64,000 bases of DNA from Apostichopus japonicus (GCF_037975245.1 NC_092581.1:6787501-6851500); one strand, 5' to 3'; positions 1-10,891 are shown, counted from the first letter of the stretch. The notes: generated by a model not told the origin, from the letters alone. A program made the numbers and translations.

Positions 1-339
1 TCTATTAAACTTCCTTCTGCTCTCTACTCCTACCATGTGGACACTAGTGTACACATAGCTACCTTTCCTATCTCACTCCTAGAGTATCAATACATAAATG
101 TCCATTGTTCAAAAGCGGCCTTCACACTCAATAAACCTCTGAGTCATCCTGTTTCTATAGCTAAGACCCTGTGGTTGCCTAGCAACCCAGATAGAGATAG
201 TTATTCCCCCCCCCCCTTTGACTTAGTGTGCACTGTAAGTGATTTACTATTGAAATATATATGCATAGTGCAGTACCACAATATAGTGCAATGTAAATCT
301 CTTTGAAAATACACTATGTAAGAGCATACAGTCTTACAT
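1..339. other. No gene recognised
   Basis: The stretch has a short poly-C run near 208-217 and no reading frame with a recognisable domain. It leads into the 65-bp minisatellite. Confidence 0.5.
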
Positions 340-925
340 GTATATCCAGTTATACCTGACTTTATATTGACAGATAAAACTTATCTGCATATCTGGATTG
401 ACTCTATATCCAGTTATATCTGTCTTTGTTTGAACAGATAAAACTTTATATGCATATCTGGATTGACTCTACATCAGTTATATCTGGCTTTATATGGCCA
501 GATAAAATTATCTGCATATCTGGATTGACTCTATATCCAGTTATATCTGGCTTTATATGGCCAGATAAAACTTTATCTGCATATCTAGATTGGCTCTATA
601 TCCAGTCATATATCTGGCTTTATATGGCCAGATAAAACTTTATCTGGATTGACTCTTTATCCAGTTATATCTGGCTTTATATGGCCAGATAAAACTTTAT
701 CTGCATATCTTGATTGACTCTATATCCAGTTATATCTGGCTTTATATGGCCAGATATAACTTTATCTGCATATCTGGAATGACTCTTTATCCATGTTATA
801 TCTGGCTTTATATGGCCAGATAAAACTTTATCTGCATATCTGGATTGACTCTATATCCAGTTATATCTGGCTTTATATGGCCAGATAAAAACTTGATCTG
901 GCCAGATTAAACCAGATATAAAGCC
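340..925. repeat. 65-bp minisatellite, about 8-9 units
   Basis: The word CTTTATATGGCCAGATA recurs at 488, 551, 618, 675, 740, 806 and 871, giving spacings of 63, 67, 57, 65, 66 and 65 bases. The basic unit is about 65 bp with small indels. Each unit holds internal inverted symmetry (TATCTGGC facing GCCAGATA, and AGATAAA facing TTTATCT), so single strands could fold into hairpins. Short open frames across it are repeat translation and not genes. It ends about 30 bp before the 3' terminus of the neighbouring RTE LINE. Confidence 0.9.
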
Positions 926-980
926 AGATCTGGCATTTCGGTAAGTGTGGGTCTGTGCGTACTTACTTACTTACTGCCCA

Positions 981-3129
981 TTATGCCTCCTGGCACATAG
1001 GGCAGCAACAAAAGTCTTCCACTCCTTCCGATCCTGGGCTAAATTTTGGATGGTACCCCATGTGTGGTTCAGCTGAACCACCGTCCTTAATCTCTCCTTC
1101 CACAGTTCTTCGCCAAGTGTTTTTAGGACGTCCCCTCTTTCTTTTGCCTTCTGGTGTCCAGTGGAGGGCTGTTCGTGTGATGTCATCTATGTTTTTTCTC
1201 AATACATGTCCGATCCATCTCCACCTTCTTCTCATGATGATGTTCTCCATGCTGTCTTGATGGCATTGGGCATATAGTGCTTCGTTTGAAATGGTGTTTG
1301 GCCAGAAAATGCGACATATTCTTCTTAGACTCTTTGAGTGGAAGACTGACAGCTTATTGAGGTCGATTTTCGTCATTCTCCAGCATTCAGAGCCGTACAG
1401 AAGAGTGGAAAGGACACAGCTCTGGTACAATTTTAGCTTGGTCTTGGTGATGTACTGCTGTGATCTCCATATATAATTGAGCATTCTGAATGCATTTCTG
1501 GCTTTATTAAGACGGTTCTTAATGTCTTTGCCTGCGACTCCATCGTGCCTGACAGTGCTGCCCAGGTAAGTAAACTCCTCAGTAATAGGTAGGTCTTCCC
1601 CGTTTGCTTGTATTGGTAAAGGGTCCGAGATGTTCAGGGTCATCACCTCTGTTTTCTTTTGGCTGATCTTCAAGCCAATTTGCTGAGCAAAATCACTGAG
1701 TCTGGATGTTTTTTCTTGCATATGCTGGTGGGTGTGTGAAAGTAGAGTGCGATCATCTGCAAAGTCGAGGTCCTCAAGTGTAGAAAAGAGGGTCCATGCA
1801 TCTTATGCCTCTTTTTTGGCCTTCAGTTGCCTGTCTCATCACCCAGTCTATGGCGATATTGAAGAGCAGTGCTGACATGACACATCCTTGCCTAACTCCA
1901 GTCTTCACTTGGGACTTACGGTTACTGTTTCCAACTCTGCATGTGAAATTGGTGTAAAAGCTCTTAACTACAAGAACTAGCTGCTCTGGTATCCCATAGT
2001 TGCGTAGTATTCTCCAAAGGCTGTGTCGGTGGATGCTATCGAAAGCTTTTTCAAAGTCAACAAAATTAATATAAAGCTTCCTCTGCCATTCTGTGCATTG
2101 CTCTATGATGTTACGTAGTGCAAATATCTGGTCAGTGCACCCTCTTCCTTTCCGAAAACCTGCCTGTTCCCTTCTGAGACTTTGGTCAACAGCATCTGTG
2201 ATACGGGTAATAATTATCTTTGCCAATATTTTGCTTGGTATTGACAATAGTGTGATGCCACGCCAGTTATTGCAGTTTTTAGGGATCCCTTCTTTGGTAA
2301 TTTTACAATAACTCCCTCTGACCAATCGTCAGGAACTGCCTTCCTTTCCCATATAGCTGTGAAGAGTGGCAGAAGGATTTTTCCTGCTATTTCTGGGTCC
2401 GCTTTAAAAAGTTCTGCATTGAGATTGTCAGAGCCAGGGGCTTTACCATTTTTTAGGGATTTAATTGCAGCTATAACTTCTTCTTTAGTTGGTGGTGTGC
2501 TGCTGACATCCAAATCATCCTCTGCCTCTTGTATGACAGCCTCTATTGTCGGTGGTGGTCTATTCAACACCTCGCAAAAATGCTCGGCCCATCTAGCTTC
2601 CTGTTCTGCTTCTGTTGTAAGAAGCCTCCCCTGCTTGTCTTCAATAGGTGAGTTTGTGGTTCCCCTATACTTGCCGCTGATTATTTTAGTAATTTTGTAT
2701 ACCTTTCCTTGTTCCCCTTTATTGGCTGCTTCCTCTGCCTGATTTGCAAGGTCTTCAACAAAGGCACGTTTGTCTGCTCTTGTCTTCGTCTTTACGGCCT
2801 TGTTTGCCTCTCGGTACTGTAGCTTATACCTTTCTTTCAGTCTGTCTGATTTTGCTTCCATGGCTTTTTTCTTTGCACCCCTCCGTTTATCTATGGCTTG
2901 CCAAGTATCATCAGTTACCCATTCTTTCCTTTCTTTCTTTTTGACTCCTAGACACGATTCACTAGTTTTCAAGTAGGCTGTCTTAACCTGTTCCCAGTTG
3001 ATGTTGACGTCATCTGTGGCTGCATCCATATTTGGTTGGTTGTCAGTTTCTAGTTCCGCTAATATCTGGAATCTATTCTTAAGCTGCAGTACGAAAGAGC
3101 TCTTCACTCTAGGATCTCGCAGCTTATCA
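981..3129 (-). pseudogene. RTE LINE reverse transcriptase (frameshifted)
   Basis: Reverse transcriptase of the RTE element, read in three minus-strand frames. The first runs from about 3120 to 2214 and includes a lysine-rich linker and the entry motif NGKAPGSDNLNAELFK. The second, 2325-1774, has NWRGITLL, EQAGFRKGRGCTDQIF, the palm motif FVDFEKAFDSI and GVRQGC. The third runs from about 1774 to 981, begins with the catalytic FADD box at 1752-1763 and continues with thumb motifs including FTYLGSTV, YGSECW and RRWRWIGHVLR. The palm motifs needed for catalysis are all visible, but frameshifts near 2250-2320 and 1770 separate them. Close agreement with the family suggests moderate rather than great age. 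Confidence 0.88.
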
Positions 3130-3421
3130 CAAGCGCGTAGCCAGAAATTTGCCAAGGGAGGGGCGAAACTGTAGATTCGGCATTGCAAACTATCTAAGCG
3201 TAGCGCCACCATGGTTGGCGCGAAGCGTACAATAAAATTTTGGCTGTAAATGCCTCCCAGATCGCCGGAAATGGCACTTCCCATGCCTTGTTAGTTGCAT
3301 CTTAGCATTTTCTCTTTTTGAAAATACTAGCAATATCATAAAAACCTTAAAAAAAATTTGTAAAAAATATGCTCAAGGGGGGGGCGGCCGCCCCCTTTGC
3401 CCCCCCATGGCTACGCGACTG
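3130..3421. mobile_element. 292-bp hAT-like MITE inside the RTE LINE
   Basis: The ends are imperfect inverted repeats: CAAGCGCGTAGCC on the left, and a right end whose complement reads CAGTCGCGTAGCC. The flanks are related 8-mers, GCTTATCA (3122-3129) and GCTTAATA (3422-3429), six of eight matching, consistent with an aged 8-bp hAT target duplication. Removing the element brings the endonuclease and reverse transcriptase parts of the LINE together. Positions 3190-3286 carry the shared subterminal module found in eight other places in this window. Confidence 0.75.
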
Positions 3422-4294
3422 GCTTAATAACATTGAGTTGTTGTTGTCCTGTCTTCCTAGTACCAGTTTTCCTGAGCTTTACTTTGACTACTGCAATTAC
3501 AAGATGGTGGTCGCTATTGACATCTGCTCCACGCATCACTCTGACATCAAAAAGTGAATGTCTCCATGTGCCATTAATCATCAGGTGGTCAATTTGGTTC
3601 TTATCTCGTCCGTTGGGAGAGTTCCATGTGAGCTTGTGGATGTCATTATGTGGGAAGAGAGTCCTGCCTATAACAAAGTCATAGGTAGAGCAAAAATCAA
3701 GAAGTTTTTCTCCATTCTCATTCATGACTCCACATCCCTGTCTTCCCATTGCCCTGCTGTAGCCTGTGTCGTCGTTCCCAACTTTTGCATTCATGTCTCC
3801 CATCACTATCTTCATGTCATGCCCTGGTGTGTTGTTCAACTCGGCTTGTAGTTGGTCATAAAACTTGTCTTTAGCTTCCTCGTCACTGTCATTAGTTGGA
3901 GCGTAGCACTGGATGATAGTTGTGTTAATCTGTTTCCCTTTAAGCCTTATCTTCATGAGCCTGCTATTAATAGGTTTGTCTCCATGCGGCACTTCTCTAC
4001 ACCTTTCTTCAGAATGATGGCTACTCCTTCTGAATGGTGGTTGTCATCTCTTCCAGAGTATAACACCGTCTCGCCAGTGCTGGTTTTAATACTTCCAGAT
4101 CCCGTCCATCTGCTTTCACTAACTCCCAAAATGTGTAAATTGTAGCACCTCATCTCTGCTGTAACTTGAGCAAGTTTTCCTGCCTCATACATAGTACGTA
4201 CATTCCAAAATCGTATCTTAGTTTTACATTTGGCGTTCAGCACTTCCACCTTCCTGTCAGTGGCTTCCTCTCGGCTTTCACCACTGCCATTCAT
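3422..4294 (-). pseudogene. RTE LINE endonuclease domain (frameshifted)
   Basis: This is the N-terminal endonuclease of the RTE polyprotein, which in intact elements nicks the target DNA to prime reverse transcription. The first frame (4294-3953) carries IRFWNVRTM and LGVSESRWTGSG, the usual opening of RTE-type exonuclease-endonuclease-phosphatase domains. A second frame (3992-3411) continues with YAPTND, GDMNAKVG, IDHLMI and SDHHLV, the later endonuclease motifs including the SDHH catalytic pair. The two frames overlap near 3953-3992, so one frameshift separates them. The frame is then cut at 3421 by a TIR element. Proteins of this kind in invertebrate annotations are often misnamed craniofacial development protein 2. 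Confidence 0.88.
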
Positions 4295-4584
4295 AAAAGT
4301 ATCAAGTGATACACCTGGAAGCCCATCACGCCGGGTAGTTTTAGTTTCTTTTGTTGCTGTTTCCGTAACAATGGTACATTTTTACAGGTCAGGGCTGTCA
4401 ACCCAGAGCCCAACCCCCAACCTGGAGGACCAGGGATCAGGATTTGTCTGGTCTCTACCCGTCAACCTGTACGGCAAGGGTGGCCCTACCAGGAGATGAA
4501 TCTCCAGCCGGCATAGCTCTAAGGGTCATGGAGACACACAAGCTTCCCAACCACGGCAAGGTTGTGATCCAACGGGAAGGGGTC

Positions 4585-5275
4585 TTTGCGGAGCGTACAA
4601 GAATTTTTTGGGCAAATATACCTGCCAGATTGCAGGAAATAACACTTCCCAGACCCAATGATGCTCCCAAACCTGGTTTAGATCTCATGGATTAGAAATT
4701 TAGTTTGGAGAAATACATGGGCGTCTGCAGAAAAAAAACATCAGGGGACAAAAAATCCAAGTAGACTTTTGTATACGATGGGTCTGGGGTCCTCTCCCAA
4801 AAAACAATCATAGACTGCTGCAAATGTGATTTCCGTCCTATATTTAACAACTGTGGATAAATATCATAAAATGAGAACTGGACGTGAAGCTAGCTCAAAT
4901 TGGCAACACACAGTGTGAGTTGTTAATAATTGTTTTGTTCGCACTCAGTTCGTTTTGCTGACCACAAGTGCCAGTCTCTTGTATAGATTATGTTTCACAT
5001 GATTGAATGTGTTAATACTTCAGCGGAGAAGTCACGCCTAACAGTGTCAATAGTAATAATTCTCGTCTCTTATAGCATGTCATTTGCACAATGCTCGATC
5101 AAAGTTCAATACAGGGGAATTTTAAATGCAACGTTTGGTCAAGACAACTTGGTGGGGACGCGGTATATCATGTCCCCGCCACTGAAAAGGTTGGTGGGAC
5201 GCGTCCCACTGTCCCGCCAGGATCTTTGCCCATGTATTGGTGTACAAATATTAAAACCTCTTATAACAGCTAAGT
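4585..5275 (-). mobile_element. Diverged remnant of the module-bearing TIR family
   Basis: Positions 4592-4650 match the inner half of the shared module (GCGTACAAGAATTTTTTGGG, then CACTTCCC). Positions 5236-5272 match, inverted, a segment at about 24117-24152 and 61598-61635 in the two 5-bp-duplication elements (TAAAACCTCTTATAAC). The two anchors occur in the order and orientation expected of a minus-strand relative of those elements. The middle is diverged and no ends or target duplication could be defined. Confidence 0.5.
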
Positions 5276-5691
5276 ATATTTAACCCCTTACAACCTTCCT
5301 GAAAGGAGAACTATTCAGGTCTGTAAGGTGACCAATGTGGCTGCGTAGTAAAATTACGTTCAGGGGAATTTTTCGGGCTAAAAAAAGGTATATCTGCCGC
5401 CATTGGGAATTGAAGATTTTGACCACACTACAGTCGCATCATGCACATAGTACCTTGTGAAAAACATATGAATATCTTACCATCGTTGGAGATTTTATTC
5501 AAGGTTTTCAAAACTTTCACCTTATGGGTCATTTTTTTGTGATTCCCCCATCCAGCCATATATATATGTATATATATGTATATATATATGTAATTGAAAT
5601 TGTAGTGAGTTGGAAAATATCGATATATATATGTATGTGGTTTATTCACTAGACAGACAGTGAATTCTGTTTAATATTCACAGCTGTGTTG
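5276..5691. repeat. AT-dinucleotide tract and unassigned spacer
   Basis: A TATATATG-type microsatellite occupies about 5557-5592, with a second short tract at 5620-5636. The rest of the interval shows no recognisable gene. A minus-strand open frame over the tract is repeat translation. Confidence 0.7.
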
Positions 5692-6033
5692 CACAATTCA
5701 AAGGTCAAGAAGTGCCAATAGTGATCTTGGGAGTTCCAGCCTATCCACTCCTCCCTTGGTTAATGAAGGGGTTTTCTGATACAGGCCGACTTACAGAAGG
5801 CCAAAAGGAACGTCACTAACCTAGAATGTTTACCAACCCAAGTGATAGCCTGTTGTATTCTTCACAACCTATGGTAATCAAGGAGGGATCATGTGAATGA
5901 TAACTGGCTGGAGGAAGCGGAGGAATATAGGCAACAACAATGACATGAAGATCCCAATGATGACCAAGATAATGCCAGTGCAATTCCTTCCAGGGGTGCA
6001 CTTGTGCAGTATTTTGCTGGAGGATATTAATAA
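5692..6033 (+). pseudogene. PIF/Harbinger transposase C-terminal relic (HARBI1-like)
   Basis: The frame starting near 5698 reads EVPIVILGVPAYPLLPWLMK and then SDTGRLT before a stop at 5817-5819. It resumes at 5820 with PTQVIACCILHNL and, after another stop, NDNWLEEAEEYRQQQ and SAIPSRGALV. These are C-terminal motifs of the DDE transposase of PIF/Harbinger transposons and the domesticated HARBI1. In the family the third residue of the GDxxYPL box is the catalytic aspartate; here the box reads GVPAYPL, so that acidic residue is lost. The stretch between the two blocks, which should carry the RxRxxVENxFG region, is deleted. Three in-frame stops confirm that this is dead. Confidence 0.82.
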
Positions 6034-6200
6034 GCCCTACATTTTTTCTATGATATATTTCAGAAAATATCTGTAATTAGAAAACTCTAGACTCAAGTTA
6101 GATACAGATTTTCCCTAGACAATGCTAGGTATTTGCTTGTTACATATGCCTTTTATGCACTTATTTCTCCCCACGGGCTGCTGCCTTTCCTATTACACAC

Positions 6201-6442
6201 GAGAGTGTTAGCTCAGTGGTTAACCCTAGTGCCTTCCAAACATAAGGTCCCGGTTCGAGTCACTCCAAGATTATGTATGTCGTCGAGTTACAGAGTTGCT
6301 GACAATTCATCATCAATCATGGACGTTAAATATGAATCTACGAGACTAACTCCGGTCAGCTTGCGGCTTTGATAAGCCAATGAGGCTTCTTGGCGAGTTC
6401 CTGCTTGCAGGAGGATCTAAAGTACATACATACATATATTAT
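6201..6442 (+). mobile_element. tRNA-derived SINE, copy 1
   Basis: The head has RNA polymerase III promoter boxes: box A TTAGCTCAGTGGTTAAC (6209-6225) and box B GGTTCGAGTCA (6252-6262). A body of about 160 bp follows, including GGACGTTAAATATGAAT and CTTGCAGGAGGATCTAA, and it ends in a TACATACATA tail. A tRNA gene is excluded because the 3' half does not fold as an acceptor stem and the same body recurs at 18587 and 23037. Confidence 0.85.
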
Positions 6443-6919
6443 GTGCTGTGCGGAATTTCCAGAGGGAGGGAGCGATTTAAGAGAACAGCGGTGTGTTCAC
6501 AACTTGGAAAGTGCGCAAATCTGCTCCCCAAAAACTCACCGGAGTCCAATTTTCCCAGGCCAGAATACATTTCAATCAAGTTCATTACAACTTTGCATTG
6601 TTTGTAAGGTGACAGGTGCATTTGAATTTATATCTGATAAGGATGGGTATTTGAAAGTAGCAGTCAAAAGTGCTAAACAATGGAATGATAGTTTTGCCAG
6701 AATGATTAAGAACTCTTCCAGAAAAGTGTGATTGTCAAGTTTCCAATAAGTTTCACTAGTGAAACAACACACTTCTTGTTTGAGCTTACATTAAGAACAG
6801 TGTGTATCCTCTTCCACTCAAAGGTGTCATTGTTTCCAAGTTTTACAAGTTAAAACAACACATTTCTTGTTGACTGTTATTGCTTAATGTGTGCCACTAG
6901 AGTTAGGGAAGTGTTCAAA
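6443..6919. other. Spacer with a short repeated word
   Basis: AACAACACACTTCTTGTT (6761-6778) is nearly repeated at 6853-6870, which hints at an old duplication. No gene or TE domain was recognised. Confidence 0.4.
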
Positions 6920-6927
6920 TTTAAAGG

Positions 6928-7280
6928 GTGTGAAGACTCGCGCAAAAAGGAACGCCTTATGCCGGTATTTTGACCTAGTTTCGAATGAGGTGTAACAGAA
7001 GATGTTGGTGTAGACACCAACATCGATCCCAGAAAATACACACACAGCTTGCTACCGTCGGTAATAAGACCCTAGTGTACAGTCAGCTGTGGTCAATACC
7101 CACAGCACAGTATACAAACGATACAGCGATGGATATCTCAGGTCCAGCTAAAGATAACAAGGTATCACGTTTCATTACTGTCTGCATTTTGTAGCGACAC
7201 AAACAAAACGTCACTTGCAAGCCACAGAAAGTTAACTTTTTCAGATGGCCGCCAGCGGTTTGGGGCGAGTCTTCAATGCC
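6928..7280. mobile_element. 353-bp TIR element with 8-bp target duplication
   Basis: The 8-mer TTTAAAGG at 6920-6927 is repeated exactly at 7281-7288. Just inside are inverted termini: GTGTGAAGACTCG on the left, and a right end whose complement reads GGCATTGAAGACTCG. There is no coding capacity. An 8-bp duplication suggests a hAT-driven MITE, but the termini differ from the CAGNGGCG family common elsewhere in the window. Confidence 0.75.
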
Positions 7281-7658
7281 TTTAAAGGAGGATAGGTAGA
7301 TGTGATTGAAACAGTTTGCGTGCCAAGGAAAGGGACCTAGACTGAAAATGAGTGAGAAAATTTAGGGGAAAGGGTGAAAGGGATTCTATATACAGCCTTG
7401 GGATGGAGAAATTACCTAGTCTTATCGGTTGATTATACTTGTTGCTTGACATAATGTACAGCTCCATTTTTGCAGATTTTGCATGCTGTGCTGCGTATAA
7501 AGTAAGAACGTAGTTGTTATTAGAAAGTTGTCTTTGATCATAGTATCATTATAAAGACCTTGATATGTTAGTACCAGATGTGTTATACTTCAATAAGACG
7601 GATTAACCAACACACGTATACTTTAAAGTATCTTTTTCTTCATTTTGTATCTTGAATA

Positions 7659-7850
7659 TCATTGACCACATGTTGTGATCAACAAACTTCCTATATAGGC
7701 TCTTTTCAAGATTTTCATTTTGTACTTAATCTGTGTTACCGTACAGGGGCACCCACACTCCTCCATCCTCTTGCAAATTGTTTTATAAATTTCGGAATTT
7801 TGGCAAGTTCCGTCCATTTTATACATAATGGATCCGTCTCCCCAAATATT
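7659..7850 (-). pseudogene. Myb/SANT-like DNA-binding domain fragment
   Basis: A minus-strand frame contains NSEIYKTICKRMEECG, TVTQIKYKMKILKRAY and flanking residues. The spacing of aromatic, leucine and lysine residues resembles the trihelix/Myb-SANT-like domain found in Harbinger accessory proteins and in many invertebrate hypothetical proteins. Only about 40 residues fit and nothing recognisable follows, so it is either an isolated exon or a TE relic. It lies next to the left end of the 7856-10891 element but appears to be outside it. Assignment is by pattern only. Confidence 0.4.
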
Positions 7851-7855
7851 GAGTA

Positions 7856-10800
7856 GGGTCAGATCCAAAACCTGTCAACCTCAGGGCTAAAATTTAGATG
7901 ATCATAGTTATCAATTTTGATAGTTTTGTTCAAAAGAAGAACAATTTAAGCTTGCTTGGCAAAAAAATTAAATTTATATGTTTCTTTGTTAACGAGTACT
8001 GCTTAATTATATCGACAATGCACTTAAGCCAGCGTTATGGACGGAAACAGCAATTTGTGCCACTGAACTGCAAGGAATGATGGAATTCACAGGAATCTGC
8101 ACCTGAATAATTGTTTATGGTACTGATCTCTTCAAAATAGTTTTTGGAAAAATTAAGTAGGGCATCCCTAATTAAGATGCTAATCGAGAAGAAAATCATT
8201 AATTCCGTCCATAACGCTACCTGATGTCATTAATCTCCTGGCAATTTTAAAGTTCACTTCAGTGATCAAATTTGCATGTAATCTTCTGAAGGTTATCAAT
8301 GCCATTAAGGATGAAGTGAAAAATTACCAGATTCTTGCATATAGATAAACTGGGGTTCAATGAAACATCTGTGTTATGGATGGAATTAGGAAAACGTTAT
8401 GGACGGAATGTGAATGTTATGGATGGAAATTACTATCTTGGAAAAACTATGCAGAATTTTTTTTAATAAGTTAAATCAAAGACATCAAATGTGAATGAAT
8501 GTTATTTAGGATGGAAAACCTTTTTTACATGTACATTACAGTATTTTTCTAGGCTTTCAGGTGATGTTTTCCCTAAATTAAAAAAAAAAAAAAAAGAAGA
8601 AATTATTGTAAAAATCCAAAACTTTGAGGATTTTTCATTTCAAAATAAGGCAAAACACCCTCCTGAATTTTTTTGTACAAGCAGGGTGGTACTATATCTC
8701 TTCCAGAAAAAATTATCAGATTTTTTCAACATGACGCGTTTTGAGTTATTGGCCGTCAAAGACGACCTCTTTTGTACATCGGAGCAGCTTAACAACTTCA
8801 TAAATTATTATTGAGAAGAGCTAGAACCCTGAAATTTGTTTAGGTGTAAGAACTTTATACTTATAATTAAAGTACAAAACCCGGACAGCTCTAACATGGT
8901 TACTTTGGTAAAAAATTGGCAACAAAACTTCTACCTCATGCTGAATCGCAGCATGAAATAGCAACTTTAGAGTTGCACAACTTGCAAACATATCATAGGA
9001 AAGCATTGTAATCATTATTTTGTAATGTTTGTACCAGACATAATAACCTCTGAAAGAATCAAGTACCCTGAAGCAATGGTTTAGGAGCAATTCATCACTA
9101 AAAATAGCACATTTTTTTGTGAAAAGTACAAAAATCGAATATTTTGACACAGTTTTTAAGTTGACCTAACTCCACAAGACAATATTTTTGTAGCCTATTT
9201 TTTTATTTTCCTATTCTATGGGATAGACTCTATAGGCATCTGTAATAGAAAGGTAGTAGAATGGTTAATTGCTGAGAAATGAGACCTCAAAAGTCAAGAA
9301 AATGCCAAAATGCCATGGTGGCGACAAATTGCGGAATTTCAAAGTGTGATAAATGGGCCAATTGTAAAGCAATGCAACTGAAATTTTCAGAATATGCTTA
9401 TTTCATGATGGTCCAATCATACAAAAAATTGGGAATTTTTGGAGAGGGTGCAGCAACAGCCATCCGTGATTTGACACGGAATGACCCTTATCCAAGTTGT
9501 CATCCTCATGCAACATGGTTTTTGTGTATGAAGGAGACTGGTGGTTGGAAAAGGTGGACCAAATATCAGTTGACAATAATGATGTCTATGTCTCCTTCCT
9601 ACACCCTAAGGGCCCTACCAATACTTTCTTCTGGCCATCACCTGAAGACAAATTTATCTTGGATCCCACTAGGAATGATCATGGGGAAACTAGAACAGCC
9701 TGTCCTCCCAATTTCAAGTAGCAAAGTGGGAATTGCAACAAAGGTGGTTGAATATATTAGGGACAAGTTTCAAAGAGATTGTGAGCCGTGATGGTGACGG
9801 AAAATTTTGACAAATATGAATCGATGTATTTTGTTAAGATTGATAAGTCTATTTCAAATTTTCATGACTGTTCAACCATACAGGCCTCGATTGTCCACAG
9901 TTTTTGTGGTAATGTTAAAGTGTTGAAAGTTTACTGATGTTCTCGTTCATGACCTTAATAAAATGTTTAAAAGAGGGCTATTGCTATCCATGTACAGGTC
10001 CAAGGTTTAATTTCTTTATGAACAATAGGGTTCATCTTGTTCACTGTTACAGCTGAAAGTGTTTTGAATTAAAAAAATAAAAAATATTTGCATGTGTTGT
10101 TTTCTTTCATACAAGTTTTGCAGACTGGTGAAACTTTGATTTCATTGGCATTGTTTGAAGGAGGTGAAGCCACAAAAGTGAAAAAAACAAATGGGAAAAG
10201 TACTGACAGCCTCTGCTTATAGTGCTGAAAGCCACCTGATGAGTACCTTCCGCAAGAGTGAAACTTTTCATGTGCTATAGCAATTCATTTTAGGCTAATT
10301 CAATACTTTCCGTCCATAACATTCCGTCCATAACAATTCCTATTCCAGGACTAGCTCTTTCCCTTCTTGTAATAAATTCAATTTTATTTGATATTATTAC
10401 ACATATTGGCCATAAGTATTAACTTATAACACACACTTCACAATTCAAGAGTTGATCCTAAATCAGGACAAAACCTTCCGTCCATAACGTTGTACATTCC
10501 GTCCATAACACAGAATTTTGATTTGGGGTAGTGGGTTAATGGAGGTACATTGAAGATTATGAGTGGGAGTATGATAAAGCTTAGGTACCAGGCCTGTGAT
10601 GTAAAGTACCTTATACTTTGAAATCCTGAACACTTCACAGAGTTTTGACCCACTATGAAGGTTGGTGGGAATTGATCATTTTTCTGATTCCGTCCATAAC
10701 GAACACCTAATTTGCATATACAGACTAATATTGCACCACCCAATTAATTTTTTTCCGTTATATGGTAGAGGTATCCCAACTTAGATCAATCATGCATACC

Positions 10801-10891
10801 TCACCATATACTAACTCTCACACTATTTTTGATGGGACTTTATCTCTGTGAATTCCGTCCATAACATTGGCAGAGGTTTTGGATCTGACCC
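7856..10891. mobile_element. 3.0-kb TIR element with subterminal 13-bp repeats
   Basis: The left end begins GGGTCAGATCCAAAACCT (7856-7873). The right end, 10874-10891, is its exact inverted complement. Inside, the 13-mer GTTATGGACGGAA (or one substitution) occurs on the plus strand at 8034, 8373, 8396 and 8416. Its complement TTCCGTCCATAAC occurs at 8203, 10308, 10322, 10476, 10497, 10688 and 10853. These eleven sites cluster toward the two ends, as subterminal transposase-binding sites do in several DNA transposon superfamilies. I could not find a convincing target duplication (flanks ...GAGTA and AATAC...). The superfamily is unknown. Confidence 0.7.
9279..9791 (+). pseudogene. Unrecognised TE protein, frameshifted
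   Basis: Two overlapping plus-strand frames appear to be one broken gene inside the 7856-10891 element. The first, from 9279, is rich in Cys and Lys early (SRKCQNAMVATNCGISKCDK) and looks protein-like up to about 9480. The second, 9497-9721, reads VFVYEGDWWLEKVD, then VYVSFLHPKGPTNTFFWPSP. That tryptophan-rich pattern is one I associate with uncharacterised invertebrate transposon proteins, but I cannot name a family. There is no DDE triad in view. If it belongs to the element it may be a C-terminal accessory domain; the true transposase would be missing. Confidence 0.4.

Larger units (their letters stand above)
957..4580 (-). mobile_element. RTE-type LINE, near full length, inactive
   Basis: A non-LTR retrotransposon lies on the minus strand, with an apurinic endonuclease followed by reverse transcriptase in one interrupted frame. 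The 3' end is at about 960-975, where the plus strand reads ACTTACTTACTTACT. A terminal tetranucleotide repeat in place of poly-A is typical of RTE elements. The 5' leader on the minus strand, between about 4300 and 4580, is GC-richer than the surroundings and has no long frame. The coding region is broken by frameshifts near 3970, 2250-2320 and 1770, and by a 292-bp insertion at 3130-3421. The 5' boundary is approximate because it abuts another repeat remnant. Confidence 0.88.

Noticed and set aside
426-635. Periodic Trp/Ile-rich open frame
   Set aside because: It is a translation of the 65-bp minisatellite.
340-925. CRISPR-like spaced repeat
   Set aside because: The repeats are continuous tandem units without unique spacers, in a eukaryotic context.
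6201-6272. A tRNA gene with A and B boxes
   Set aside because: The boxes lead into a SINE body repeated elsewhere in the window and no acceptor stem closes the structure.
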